The notes beneath the pieces were generated by a model that made no database searches, had not been told where the DNA came from, and saw only the letters and a list, made by a program, of their open reading frames with translations. The translations under genes and the position numbers were made by a program. A DNA stretch of 64,000 bases from Patulibacter sp. SYSU D01012. Its GTDB lineage: Bacteria; Actinomycetota; Thermoleophilia; Solirubrobacterales; Solirubrobacteraceae. Location: assembly GCF_017916475.1 (NCBI RefSeq), contig NZ_JAFMTB010000002.1, positions 806,001 through 870,000 on the forward strand, given 5' to 3'. Of this stretch, positions 27,202-36,136 are shown piece by piece. Position 1 is the first letter of the stretch; every line of letters begins with the position of its first letter.

Positions 27202-27265
27202 GGGGGCGCCGCCCGCAACCGCCTGGCGCCCTCAGTGACGGGTTCGAGTCCTTCCCGTCGCCCCC
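27202..27265 (+). other. tRNA-like fold upstream of rtcB
   Basis: GGGGGC (27202-27207) pairs with GCCCCC (27260-27265). Just inside the 3' side is a 6-bp hairpin GACGGG/CCCGTC with an 11-nt loop starting TTCGAGTCC, the T-loop consensus. There is no proper D or anticodon arm and the total is only 64 nt, so it is not a normal tRNA. It could be a tRNA mimic or a decayed tRNA. High GC makes chance pairing possible. Confidence 0.3.
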
Positions 27266-27392
27266 GATCCGGACGCCGCCACGTCCCCGCGCGGGGCCGA
27301 GGAACGCCCCGCTTCCCGCCGTCCACCCGCCGCACATCCGCCCCCGGTCCCGCAGCGCCGGGCCGCCGAACGACCACCGAGGACTCGAACCC
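27240..27392. repeat. 13-bp inverted repeat with tRNA T-loop sequence
   Basis: GGGTTCGAGTCCT at 27240-27252 and its exact reverse complement at 27380-27392, 127 bp apart, both in the space upstream of rtcB. The sequence equals the T-arm core of many tRNAs. Confidence 0.6.
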
Positions 27393-27458
27393 TCCGGCGC
27401 CCGCCGCCGGGTCCGCAGGGTGTCGTCTCCGCCGGCGCCCCACGGGCATGCTGGACCC

Positions 27459-28793
27459 ATGAGCGAGATCCCGATCACCGTGCGAGGCGACGTCGACGAC
27501 CGCGCCGTCGCGCAGCTCGAGCGCTGCGCCCGGGCGGGCGACGCGGTCGCGGGCGCCCTGTGCGCCGACGGCCACGTGGGCTACTCTCAGCCCATCGGCG
27601 GCGCGGTCGCGTACCCGGACCACATCAGCCCCAGCGGCGTCGGCTACGACATCGGCTGCGGCAACAAGGCCGTGCGCACCGACGTGCGGACGGACGACCT
27701 GTGTGCCGACCTGCCCCGGGTGATGGACGAGGTCTTCGACCGCATCTCGTTCGGCATGGGTCGCAAGAACGACGAGCCCGTCGACCACCCGGTGCTCGAC
27801 GCGATCGCCGACGCGGACTTCGCGCCGCAGCGGTCCCTGGTCAGCGGCGCGCGCAAGCAGCTCGGCACGGTCGGCGCGGGCAACCACTACGTCGACCTGT
27901 TCGCGGGCGACGACGGGTTCGCCTGGGTCGGCGTGCACTTCGGCTCCCGCGGGTTCGGGCACAAGACCGCCTCGGGGTTCCTCGCGCTGGCGGCGGGCGG
28001 GCGGTTTACCGACCGCGCCCCGGACGGCGAGATGGACGCCGATCCGGTCCTGCTGCGCGCGGACTCCGAGCTCGGCGCGTCCTACGTCGCGGCGATGGAG
28101 CTGGCCGGCGCGTACGCGTACGCCGGGCGGGACGTCGTCGTCGACAAGGTCCTCGAGATCCTCGGGGCCACGGCGACGTACGAGGTGCACAACCACCACA
28201 ACTTCGCGTGGCGGGAGCGGCACCTCGGCGTCGACGCGTGGGTGGTCCGCAAGGGCTGCACCCCGGCGTTCCCGGGCCAGGAGGGCTTCGTCGGCGCCAC
28301 CATGGGCGAGCCGTCCGTGATCCTGCGCGGCCGGGAGGCCCCCGGCACCGACGCGCTGCTCGCGTCCACGGTCCACGGGGCGGGCCGCGTCATGTCGCGC
28401 ACGCAGGCCGCGGGGCGGATCGGCACCCGGATGGAGTGCACGGCCCGCGACTGCGACTTCTGGGTGCCGGCGCGCGAGTTCCGCGAGGCCCGGGAGCGGG
28501 CGGGGGCCGCGAACGGCCGCTTCACGCTCTGCCCGCGCCACCCGGACGGGAAGATGGCCAAGCGCCGGGGCCGCATCCGCGAGGGCGCGATCGACTTCGC
28601 GGCCGTGCGGGCCGAGCTGCGGGGGACGGGCGTCGAGCTGCGCGGCGGCGCGGCGGACGAGGCGCCGGCGGCCTACAAGCGGCTGGACGCCGTGCTCGCC
28701 GCCCACGCCGACACGGTCGAGGTGCTCCACCGCCTCACGCCGATCGGGGTGGCGATGGCGCCGGCCGACACGGTCGACCCGTACAAGGACTGA
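27459..28793 (+). CDS. rtcB: RtcB-type RNA ligase
   Basis: 444 aa. RtcB joins 2',3'-cyclic phosphate and 5'-OH RNA ends using GTP and Mn(II). Visible motifs: DGHVGYSQPIGG, GVGYDIGCGNKA (metal Cys), GAGNHYVD, VHFGSRGFGH, VHNHHN and STVHGAGR, the last with the guanylylated His region. An insertion with CTARDC and CPRH could bind zinc. The ATG follows CATGCT by 6 nt. Upstream lie tRNA-like repeats; no archease or RtcA gene is adjacent. Confidence 0.9.
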   Translation: MSEIPITVRGDVDDRAVAQLERCARAGDAVAGALCADGHVGYSQPIGGAVAYPDHISPSGVGYDIGCGNKAVRTDVRTDDLCADLPRVMDEVFDRISFGMGRKNDEPVDHPVLDAIADADFAPQRSLVSGARKQLGTVGAGNHYVDLFAGDDGFAWVGVHFGSRGFGHKTASGFLALAAGGRFTDRAPDGEMDADPVLLRADSELGASYVAAMELAGAYAYAGRDVVVDKVLEILGATATYEVHNHHNFAWRERHLGVDAWVVRKGCTPAFPGQEGFVGATMGEPSVILRGREAPGTDALLASTVHGAGRVMSRTQAAGRIGTRMECTARDCDFWVPAREFREARERAGAANGRFTLCPRHPDGKMAKRRGRIREGAIDFAAVRAELRGTGVELRGGAADEAPAAYKRLDAVLAAHADTVEVLHRLTPIGVAMAPADTVDPYKD

Positions 28794-28982
28794 CGGGCGC
28801 CGCCGGGGACGGAGCGCACGCCGCGACGCGTGCGGTCCCGTCGCCGGCCGCAGCCGTCCGGCCGCCCGCGGTTTGCCCGCCCGGCGCCCCGGGCACGGTG
28901 CCTGCATGCCCCGCAGCCCGCACCGGCCCGCGCCCGCGCCGACGTCCACCGCCGTCGGCGGCGTTCATTAGGGTCACCGGCC

Positions 28983-30098
28983 ATGGAGCACGCCTTCCGC
29001 GCGGCCGCCGGGCGCACCCCCTTCTCGATCGGCATCGAGGAGGAGCTGATGATCGTCGACCGCGAGGACCACGACCTGGTCAACGCGATCGAGCGGCTGC
29101 TCGGCGACGCGCCCGTCGGCGACGTCAAGGCCGAGCTGATGGAGTCGGTCCTCGAGATCTCGACGACGCCGGTCGCCAACACCGTCGAGGCCGGCGAGCA
29201 GCTGCGCGCCCTGCGCGCCCACGTGTCCGCGCGCGCCGCCGAGCACGACCTGGCGATCGCGTCCGCCGGCACCCACCCGTACGCGCGCTGGGAGGACCAG
29301 CGCATCGCGGCCCGCGACCGCTACCGCGACCTGATCCGCGAGCTGCGGTTCATCGCCCGGCAGGAGCTGCTGTTCGGCCTGCACGTGCACGTCGGCGTCG
29401 ACGACCCGGACCAGGCGATCCACGTCGCGGACGGGATGCGGGTGCACCTGCCGATCCTGCTGGCGCTGAGCGCGAACTCCCCGTTCTGGCGCGGGGACCG
29501 GACCGGCCTGATGTCGACGCGCACCTCGATCTTCCGCGCCTTCCCCCGCGTGGGCGTGCCGACGGCCTACGGCTCGTGGGACCGCTACGAGCGCGAGGTC
29601 GAGTTCATGATGCGCTCGGGCGTGATGAGCGACCCGACGTACGTCTGGCACGACGTCCGGCCCCACCCGACGTTCGGCACCGTCGAGATCCGCGTCTGCG
29701 ACGGGCAGACGCGCGTCGAGCACACCCTGGCGCTCGCGGCGCTCATCCAGGCGATGGTCCACGAGCTCGCGGCCCACTACGACGAGGGCAAGCAGCTCGG
29801 CGACGTGCCCTGGCAGATCCTGGACGAGAACAAGTACCTGGCCGCCATCCACGGCCTGGACGGCGAGCTCGTCGACCTGCCGACGAGCGACCGCGTGGCG
29901 ACGCGCGACCTGGCGCGGCGCCTGCTGGAGCGCCTGCGCCCCCACGCCGAGGAGCTGGGGTCGGCCGACGCGCTCGCCGGCATCGAGGACCTCCTGGAGC
30001 GCGGCACGGGCGGCGACCGGCAGGTGCTCGTCTACGACGCCAACTCGGACCTGACCGAGGTCATGCGCGAGATGGTCGACCTGACCGTCCAGCGGTAG
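28983..30098 (+). CDS. Carboxylate-amine ligase (YbdK / GCS2 family)
   Basis: 371 aa. FSIGIEEELMIVD at the N-terminus, FGLHVHVGVDD and EIRVCDGQTRVEHT are hallmarks of the glutamate-cysteine ligase type 2 family. Members join glutamate to cysteine or other amines with ATP; true substrate unknown. ATG follows TAGGGT by 8 nt. Confidence 0.87.
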   Translation: MEHAFRAAAGRTPFSIGIEEELMIVDREDHDLVNAIERLLGDAPVGDVKAELMESVLEISTTPVANTVEAGEQLRALRAHVSARAAEHDLAIASAGTHPYARWEDQRIAARDRYRDLIRELRFIARQELLFGLHVHVGVDDPDQAIHVADGMRVHLPILLALSANSPFWRGDRTGLMSTRTSIFRAFPRVGVPTAYGSWDRYEREVEFMMRSGVMSDPTYVWHDVRPHPTFGTVEIRVCDGQTRVEHTLALAALIQAMVHELAAHYDEGKQLGDVPWQILDENKYLAAIHGLDGELVDLPTSDRVATRDLARRLLERLRPHAEELGSADALAGIEDLLERGTGGDRQVLVYDANSDLTEVMREMVDLTVQR

Positions 30099-30141
30099 GA
30101 CCCGTGGCGCCCCGCCGCTGGATGCGCCATCGTTCCGGGGC

Positions 30142-30771
30142 ATGAGCACGAGCGGGCACGCCGGACCGGAGCGCAGCGAGCGGGCGAACGGGTTCCTGCT
30201 CGTCGGCGCGATGGCCGTCCTGATGTGGGTCGTCGAGATCGTCGACTCCCTGGCCGACCACCGCCTGGACGCCTACGGCATCGTGCCCCGCCGGGTCGAC
30301 GGCCTCGACGGCGTGCTCTTCAGCCCGTTCCTGCACGGCAGCTTCGGCCACCTGCTGGGCAACACCGTGCCGTTCCTGGTCCTCGGCGCGGTCATCGCGT
30401 TCAACGGCGCGATCCGCGTCCTGCTCGTGACGCTCATCGTCGGCCTGGTGGCCGGCGTCGGCACCTGGCTCATCGCCCCCGACAACACCATCACGGTCGG
30501 CGCGAGCGGCATCGTCATGGGCTACGCGACGTACCTGATGGCCCGCGGGCTGTTCAGCCGCAAGCTCCTCGAGCTGCTCGTCGGCTTCGCCGTGCTGGTC
30601 GTCTGGGGCGGCGCGCTGCTGTGGGCGCTCGTGCCGCGGGAGGGCGTCTCCTGGCAGGCCCACCTGTGCGGCGGCGTCGGCGGCGTCGTGGCCGCCTGGG
30701 TGCTGACGACCGACCCGCGCCGCCGCGGCTCCGCCGCCCCCGCGCGCCGGTCGCCGCTCGACGCGCTGTAG
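30142..30771 (+). CDS. Rhomboid family intramembrane serine protease
   Basis: 209 aa with about six membrane helices. Catalytic Ser122 is in GASGIVMG and His174 in SWQAHLCGG; FGHLLGNT supplies the oxyanion-region His/Asn. It should cleave membrane proteins within the bilayer. Start ATG 8 nt after CATCGT. Confidence 0.9.
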   Translation: MSTSGHAGPERSERANGFLLVGAMAVLMWVVEIVDSLADHRLDAYGIVPRRVDGLDGVLFSPFLHGSFGHLLGNTVPFLVLGAVIAFNGAIRVLLVTLIVGLVAGVGTWLIAPDNTITVGASGIVMGYATYLMARGLFSRKLLELLVGFAVLVVWGGALLWALVPREGVSWQAHLCGGVGGVVAAWVLTTDPRRRGSAAPARRSPLDAL

Positions 30772-30829
30772 CCCCGGCGACGCCGACCGTCGTCCGCCGG
30801 GCGACCCGACGGACGACGACGCGCTCCTG

Positions 30830-31918
30830 TCAGCTGATGTCGAAGTACCCGTCGCCGTCGAGCACGATGCCGGCGGTCGGGTTGGCCGGGTAGGTCCCGT
30901 CGTCCGCCGGGAAGACGCCGAGCGTCTCGATCCGCTCCTTGCCGTCGGCGAAGGCCAGGCGCAGGGTGCGGTCGGCGCGGACCTCGTAGGTGCCCTTGCT
31001 GTCGGGCGGCACGACGCTCCAGTCGGCGCCCGGACCGGTGCCGGAGCTGACCGCGCTGCGGATGAACGTGCCGTCGGGGCGGAATGCGAGGTACTCGGTG
31101 AAGTACGAGCAGGAGAGCGGGCACAGGCCGGTCGAGTTCGAGTACGTCAGGACGACGTCCCAGCGAGCGCCCGGCGCTGCGGCGCCGAGCTCGGTGTACG
31201 TCAGGCCGTCGAGCACGATCCGGCGACCGTCGAACGTCGCGGGCACGCCGTCGACCACGAGCGCGTTCGTCGCGGGGTCGAACGCGTAGGGTCGGCAGTC
31301 CTCGGACGCGGCGGCGCAGACGGGCCAGGAGCCCTCGGCCGCGCTCGTCCGCACCAGGCTCGAACCGGTGAACAGCAGCGTGCGCTGGTCGATGCCGTTG
31401 ACCGTGTAGAGCGAGCCCCAGAAGTAGCGGCCGGTGAGCGTGGCCGCCGGCGCGGGCGCCGGGCTGGGGGTCGGGGTCGGGGCGGCGCGGGGCCCGAAGC
31501 TCAGGCGCGTCGTGGCGACGGTGCGGCCCTTCTGCCGCACGCGCACCGTCACCCGACCGGCCTTCGGCCCGCCGCGCGTGCGCCGCAGCCGCACCCGCAC
31601 GGCGACGCGCTTGCCCGCCCGCAGCGCCGGCAGGGCGCGCGTCCGGCTGGCGCCGCGGGCACCGACGACGCGCACCCGCACGCCCTTGCGGGCGCCGACG
31701 GTCAGCTTCAGCCCGGTCAGGCGACGCTTGCCGCCGTTGCGCACGGTGACGCGCGCCGTCGCGTCCTTCGTGGTGAGGGCGCGCGAGACGGGGTCCGCGG
31801 TGACGCGCACGGGTGATCGCGCGGCGTCGGCGGCGGGGGCGACCGTCAGCCCGGCGAGGGCGACGGCGACGAGCGCGGGGGCGGACCGCGTGGGACGGGG
31901 GACGTGGCGGGGGACCAT
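30830..31918 (-). CDS. Secreted protein with CARDB-like N-terminal part, function unknown
   Basis: 362 aa with a signal peptide (residues 1-30, basic N-terminus then hydrophobic stretch ending ADAA). Residues 35-140 are a Lys/Arg-rich beta region whose VTVRNGGKRRLTGLKLTV pattern resembles CARDB-type adhesion modules. A Pro/Thr/Ala linker follows. The C-terminal 190 residues (GRYFWGSLYTVNG..., four Cys) look like an extracellular beta domain. ATG at 31918 is 7 nt after TAGCGT. Confidence 0.75.
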   Translation of the reverse strand: MVPRHVPRPTRSAPALVAVALAGLTVAPAADAARSPVRVTADPVSRALTTKDATARVTVRNGGKRRLTGLKLTVGARKGVRVRVVGARGASRTRALPALRAGKRVAVRVRLRRTRGGPKAGRVTVRVRQKGRTVATTRLSFGPRAAPTPTPSPAPAPAATLTGRYFWGSLYTVNGIDQRTLLFTGSSLVRTSAAEGSWPVCAAASEDCRPYAFDPATNALVVDGVPATFDGRRIVLDGLTYTELGAAAPGARWDVVLTYSNSTGLCPLSCSYFTEYLAFRPDGTFIRSAVSSGTGPGADWSVVPPDSKGTYEVRADRTLRLAFADGKERIETLGVFPADDGTYPANPTAGIVLDGDGYFDIS

Positions 31919-31942
31919 GGCGCGGACGCTACCCACGGGAAG

Positions 31943-31991
31943 GCCGACGCGCCACCTCCACACGCCTGCCGACGCGCCACCTCCACACGCC
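31943..31991. promoter_or_regulatory. 24-bp direct repeat between divergent promoters
   Basis: A perfect 24-bp sequence (starting GCCGACGCGCCACC, ending CACACGCC) occurs at 31943-31966 and 31968-31991, period 25 bp. It lies between the leaderless promoter of the secreted protein (TAGCGT, minus strand, near 31926-31931) and that of the GNAT gene (TACCGT, 31998-32003). Its place covers both -35 regions, so it may be a shared operator. Confidence 0.6.
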
Positions 31992-32010
31992 GGCCGCTAC
32001 CGTGCGGGCG

Positions 32011-32826
32011 GTGCAGCCGGCAGGCCCCCGCAGCGACGACTGGTGGTGCGAGCTGACCGTGGGCCACGCCGCGGGCGCGTCCCGCGCCCGCGCGACCCAG
32101 GCGCGGCGGGCGCCGTTCGGCTGGATGCTCCTCACGCCCGAGGCGCCGCTCGTCTGGGCGGTCAACCGCGCGCAGGTCGTCCCGAACGCCGGCGGGCTGG
32201 ACGCCGCCGAGACCGTGACCGCCGTGGAGGCCGCGCACGACGCCGCCGGGCTCGCGCACCGCGCGGTCGACCTGCGTGGCCGCGGCGACGCGCGGCGCCT
32301 GGCGCCCGTGCTGCGGGCGGCCGGGTACGTGGTGCAGGAGCTGCACGTCCTGGCGGCCGCGCCGGCGGAGCTGGCGGAGCGCACCCGCCCCCGCCCGGGC
32401 CGCTCCTACGTCGTCGCTCCCGAGGGACCCGAGGCGGCCGAGCCGGTCCGGCAGGCGGCCGAGGAGGGGCAGGACCGGACGCCGGAGGAGCGACGGCAGG
32501 TGGCCCGGCAGTGGTCGCTCGCCCCGGCCCGCGACACCGTCCACCTCGTCGCCCGCGACGCCGCCGGGGAGGCCGTCGGGTCGCTCGTCGTGCACCTGGC
32601 CAGCCTGCACCTGGAGCTCGACGACGTCCTGACGCATCCGGCGCGGGAGCGCGCGGGCGTCGGCACGGCGCTCCTGGCGGCGGCGGCCGAGCTGGGGCGG
32701 CGCCGCGACGTCGGGCGCCTGACGCTCCTGGCCGACCCGAACGACTACGCGGCGTCCTGGTACGGGCGCCGTGGGTTCCGCGCCGTCGGCCGCACGGCGA
32801 CGGCGCACCGCGTGCCGGCGGCCTGA
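32011..32826 (+). CDS. GNAT family N-acetyltransferase
   Basis: 271 aa from GTG 32011, 7 nt after TACCGT. The C-terminal half (about 165-265) is a GNAT domain with acetyl-CoA site VLTHPARERAGVGTALL and terminal WYGRRGFRAVGR. The N-terminal half shows a weaker, possibly degenerate second domain. Substrate unknown. Confidence 0.8.
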   Translation: MQPAGPRSDDWWCELTVGHAAGASRARATQARRAPFGWMLLTPEAPLVWAVNRAQVVPNAGGLDAAETVTAVEAAHDAAGLAHRAVDLRGRGDARRLAPVLRAAGYVVQELHVLAAAPAELAERTRPRPGRSYVVAPEGPEAAEPVRQAAEEGQDRTPEERRQVARQWSLAPARDTVHLVARDAAGEAVGSLVVHLASLHLELDDVLTHPARERAGVGTALLAAAAELGRRRDVGRLTLLADPNDYAASWYGRRGFRAVGRTATAHRVPAA

Positions 32827-32834
32827 CGCGGCGC

Positions 32835-33566
32835 TCAGCGGCCGCGCATCCCGCCCTGCGGCAGGCCCTGGCCCGTCCGCTGCCAGTCCATGAGCAGCAC
32901 GTTCTCGCGCGCCGTGGCCCCGGCGAGGTCCTCGACGTCGCGGAACATCGCCTTCAGCCGGCGCATGCCGTCGCCGGGGCGCGACGCGATCTCGGCGGCG
33001 AGCTCGAGCGCCGCCGTCTCGGCCTCCTCGGCCGGCACCACGCGCTCGGCCAGGCCGATCCGCTCGGCCTCCTCCGCCCCGACGACGCGCCCGGAGTAGA
33101 TGAGCTCCTTCGCGCGCGACAGGCCGACGAGCGGCACGAGCCGGGCCGGCCCGACGGGGACGCCGAGCTTCGCGCCCGCCCAGGCGAGCTTGAGGTTGTC
33201 GCCCGCCACCCGCAGGTCGCACGCGGCCGCCAGCTCGGCCCCCGCCCCCACGACGTTGCCGACGCAGACGGCGATCGTCGGCACCGGCAGGTCGACGAGC
33301 GCCTGGTAGGCCCGGGCGAACCGCGCCATCCGCGCGATGCCGCCCTCGCGGTCGAGCTCCTCCCCCACGTCGGCGCCGGCGCACAGGGCGCGGGGCGAGG
33401 TGGTCGACAGGACGACCACCCGCAGGTCGGGGTCGGCGGCCAGCGCGTCGAGCCGCGCGAGCAGCGCGTCGAGGGTGGCCGTGTCCAGCGCGTTGCGCCG
33501 TTCGGGCCGGTCGAGCCGCACCACCTCGACCCCGTCCGACGCCCGCTCGCTCCCCAGTCCCGTCAT
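32835..33566 (-). CDS. Enoyl-CoA hydratase/isomerase family protein
   Basis: 243 aa crotonase fold: RPERRNALDTATL, CAGADVGEE and VGNVVGAGAELAAACDLRVA form the CoA and oxyanion sites, and the first catalytic-type Glu is in GAE. The segment where the second hydratase Glu normally lies reads WAGAKLGVPVGP without a Glu, so it may be an isomerase, thioesterase-like or non-hydratase member. Only 29 bp separate its start from the divergent gene at 33596. Confidence 0.82.
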   Translation of the reverse strand: MTGLGSERASDGVEVVRLDRPERRNALDTATLDALLARLDALAADPDLRVVVLSTTSPRALCAGADVGEELDREGGIARMARFARAYQALVDLPVPTIAVCVGNVVGAGAELAAACDLRVAGDNLKLAWAGAKLGVPVGPARLVPLVGLSRAKELIYSGRVVGAEEAERIGLAERVVPAEEAETAALELAAEIASRPGDGMRRLKAMFRDVEDLAGATARENVLLMDWQRTGQGLPQGGMRGR

Positions 33567-33595
33567 CGCCGCGGGGTTCTATAGGATTCAGGGCC

Positions 33596-33868
33596 ATGCG
33601 TCGACTTCTCGTCCTCGTCGCCACCGCCGTCGCGACGCTCTCGGTCACCGCCGCCACCGCCTCCGCGAAGATCGACAGCGGTCAGGGCCTCGTCGGCGAG
33701 AACAACGACCTGATGGTCACGCTGTTCGGCTTCGCGGTGCTCATCGGCATCCCGGCGTTCGCCCTCCTGGCCTCCCTGCTGCAGAACCGCCTGGACAAGC
33801 GCCGCTACCGTCGCCTGGACGCCGCCCGCGCCCGCCAGGCGACGAACAACAAGCGTCACGGCTGGTAG
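33596..33868 (+). CDS. Small membrane protein with signal peptide
   Basis: 90 aa: cleavable-looking signal sequence ending ATASA, a short GENND segment, one membrane helix (TLFGFAVLIGIPAFALLASLL) and a strongly basic tail (NRLDKRRYRRLDAARARQ). No family recognised. ATG 8 nt after TAGGAT. Confidence 0.65.
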   Translation: MRRLLVLVATAVATLSVTAATASAKIDSGQGLVGENNDLMVTLFGFAVLIGIPAFALLASLLQNRLDKRRYRRLDAARARQATNNKRHGW

Positions 33869-34060
33869 CGCTCCGGCGCACCCCGGGCGGCCCGACGCGG
33901 CCGCCCCGTCCTCGCGGCGGGCCCTCGGGTCCGCCGTTCGTCGTTCCGGGGACGCCGACGCGCCGCGTGCCCGCCTTTTCCCGCGCGCGCGTGTCGGGTA
34001 CGCTCGCGCCCACTGACAGCACGCCCCGGCAGCGGGCCGGCGCGCAGGAGGAGACGACGC

Positions 34061-36043
34061 ATGGCGTACGTGGTCACCGGGGCCACCGGATTCATCGGCC
34101 GCTTTCTGGTCGCGAGGCTGCTCGAGCGGCGCGAGGGCGACATCCACCTCGTCGTCCGCGACGCCTCGCAGCCGAAGATCGACCGCCTGATCGACGGCTG
34201 GCCCGAGGGGGCCGCCGAGCGCATCAAGGTGGTGGTCGGCGACCTCGAGCAGCCGGCGATGGGCGTCGACCCGGCGTGGATCGACGAGCACCGCGGCACG
34301 ATCGACCACCTGTTCCACCTCGCCGCGATCTACGACATGACGGCGGACGAGGAGCGCAACGAGGCGCTCAACGTCGAGGGCACGCGGCACGCCGTCGAGC
34401 TCGCCAACGTCCTGGGCGCCGGCTGCTTCCACCACACCTCGTCCGTCGCGGTCGCCGGCGACTTCGACGGCGTCTTCCGCGAGGACATGTTCGACGAGGG
34501 GCAGCCGCTCCCGTCGCCGTACCACCGCACGAAGTTCGCCTCGGAGCGGATCGCGCGCGGCGAGACGCTCGTCCCCTGGCGGATCTACCGGCCGTCGATC
34601 GTCGTCGGGCACTCCGAGACGGGCGAGATGGACAAGATCGACGGGCCGTACTACCTGTTCGGGCTCGTCAAGGCGATGCGGAAGCTCCCGCGCTTCATCC
34701 CGCTGATGTCGCCGGACGTCGGCGCGACGAACATCGTCCCGGTCGACTACGTCGCCGCGGCGATGGACCACATCGCGCACGAGCCCGGGCTGGACCAGCA
34801 GGCGTTCCACCTGTGCGCGCCGCGCCCGCAGCCGGTCGTCGACGTCTTCAACATGGTGGCCCGCGCCGCCCGCGCGCCCCGCCTGACGCTGCGGCCGCCG
34901 GGGATGCCGCCGATCGACGTCCACAAGGGCCCGCTCGCCGTCTTCCTGCGCTCGCCGACGTTCGCCCCGCTGCGCCGCCTGCTGCTCTCCCCCACCGGCA
35001 TCCCGGACGAGGTCGTGCCGCACCTGTCGTTCGCGCCCGTCTTCGACGCCCGGCGCGCCGAGCAGGCGCTCGTCGGGTCGGGCATCGCGGTGCCGCGCCT
35101 GCGCGACTACGCGGCCACGCTGTGGGACTTCTGGGAGCGCAACCTCGACCCCGCGCTGCACGCCGACACGACCCTGCGCGAGGCCGTCGTCGGCCGCACC
35201 GTGCTGATCACCGGCGCGTCGTCGGGGATCGGCGAGGCGACGGCGCTGAAGGTGGCGCTCTCGGGCGGCACGCCGCTGCTGGTGGCGCGGACCCGCTCGA
35301 AGCTCGAGGCGCTGCGTCGCCAGATCGAGGCCCACGGCGGCACCGCCTACGTCTACCCGTGCGACCTGAACGACCTCGACGCGATCGACGAGCTCGCGCG
35401 CACCGTCACCCGCGAGCACCGGGTCGACGTCGTCGTGAACAACGCGGGGCGGTCGATCCGGCGGTCGCTCAAGCTCAGCCTCAACCGCTTCCACGACTTC
35501 GAGCGGACGATGCAGCTGAACTACTTCGGCGCCATCCGCCTGGTGATGGGCGTCCTGCCGCACATGGTCGAGCACGGCGGCGGGCACGTCGTGAACATCT
35601 CGTCCATCGGCGCGCAGACGTGGCCGCCGCGGTTCTCGGCCTACGTCGCGAGCAAGTCGGCACTGGACGCCTGGACGCGGATCGCCGCGGCCGAGCTCAT
35701 CGGCGCGAAGGTGACGTTCACGACGATCCACATGCCGCTCGTGCGGACGCCGATGATCGCGCCGACGAAGCTCTACGACAACGTCCCGACGATCACGCCG
35801 GTCGAGGCCGCCGACCTGGTCGCGAAGGCGATCGCCGCGCACCCGAAGCAGATCAACACCCTGCTGGGCACCGCCGGCGAGGTGCTCTACGCGGTCGCGC
35901 CGAAGGTCTCCGACCAGATCCTCAACACCGGCTTCCGGATCTTCCCGGACTCCGCCGCCGCCCGCGGCCAGGAGAACCCCGACGAGCGCGCCGGCATCGA
36001 GATGCGCCTGCTCGCCGCGCTGACGCGCGGCATGCACTGGTAG
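34061..36043 (+). CDS. Two-domain SDR protein resembling bacterial fatty acyl-CoA reductase
   Basis: 660 aa. N-terminal extended SDR domain with NAD(P) motif TGATGFIG (7-14) and YHRTK active site; C-terminal classical SDR domain with TGASSGIG, NNAG and YVASK. Length and domain order match the bacterial acyl-CoA reductases (Acr1/FarA-like, mycobacterial AcrA1-like) that make fatty aldehydes or alcohols for wax esters. Substrate is inferred from that resemblance. AGGAGGAG precedes the ATG and TACGCT lies near 33999, so this gene has a normal leader, unlike most neighbours. A hairpin at 36075 follows. Confidence 0.8.
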   Translation: MAYVVTGATGFIGRFLVARLLERREGDIHLVVRDASQPKIDRLIDGWPEGAAERIKVVVGDLEQPAMGVDPAWIDEHRGTIDHLFHLAAIYDMTADEERNEALNVEGTRHAVELANVLGAGCFHHTSSVAVAGDFDGVFREDMFDEGQPLPSPYHRTKFASERIARGETLVPWRIYRPSIVVGHSETGEMDKIDGPYYLFGLVKAMRKLPRFIPLMSPDVGATNIVPVDYVAAAMDHIAHEPGLDQQAFHLCAPRPQPVVDVFNMVARAARAPRLTLRPPGMPPIDVHKGPLAVFLRSPTFAPLRRLLLSPTGIPDEVVPHLSFAPVFDARRAEQALVGSGIAVPRLRDYAATLWDFWERNLDPALHADTTLREAVVGRTVLITGASSGIGEATALKVALSGGTPLLVARTRSKLEALRRQIEAHGGTAYVYPCDLNDLDAIDELARTVTREHRVDVVVNNAGRSIRRSLKLSLNRFHDFERTMQLNYFGAIRLVMGVLPHMVEHGGGHVVNISSIGAQTWPPRFSAYVASKSALDAWTRIAAAELIGAKVTFTTIHMPLVRTPMIAPTKLYDNVPTITPVEAADLVAKAIAAHPKQINTLLGTAGEVLYAVAPKVSDQILNTGFRIFPDSAAARGQENPDERAGIEMRLLAALTRGMHW

Positions 36044-36074
36044 CGGGCGCCGGCGCACCGCCCCCGAACGCAAG

Positions 36075-36096
36075 GCGGCGGCCCGGGGGCCGCCGC
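36075..36096. terminator. Hairpin between convergent acyl-reductase and TetR genes
   Basis: Perfect 9-bp arms GCGGCGGCC/GGCCGCCGC with loop CGGG. No long T tract; probably terminates or protects 3' ends on both sides. Confidence 0.5.
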
Positions 36097-36136
36097 TCGT
36101 GCGTGACGGCGCGCCGCGGCGCGCTCGGGGCGTCGG

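Noticed and set aside
27202-27265. Annotating a true tRNA gene
   Set aside because: Only 64 nt, no D arm or anticodon arm, and the T-loop register does not fit a 5-bp T stem.
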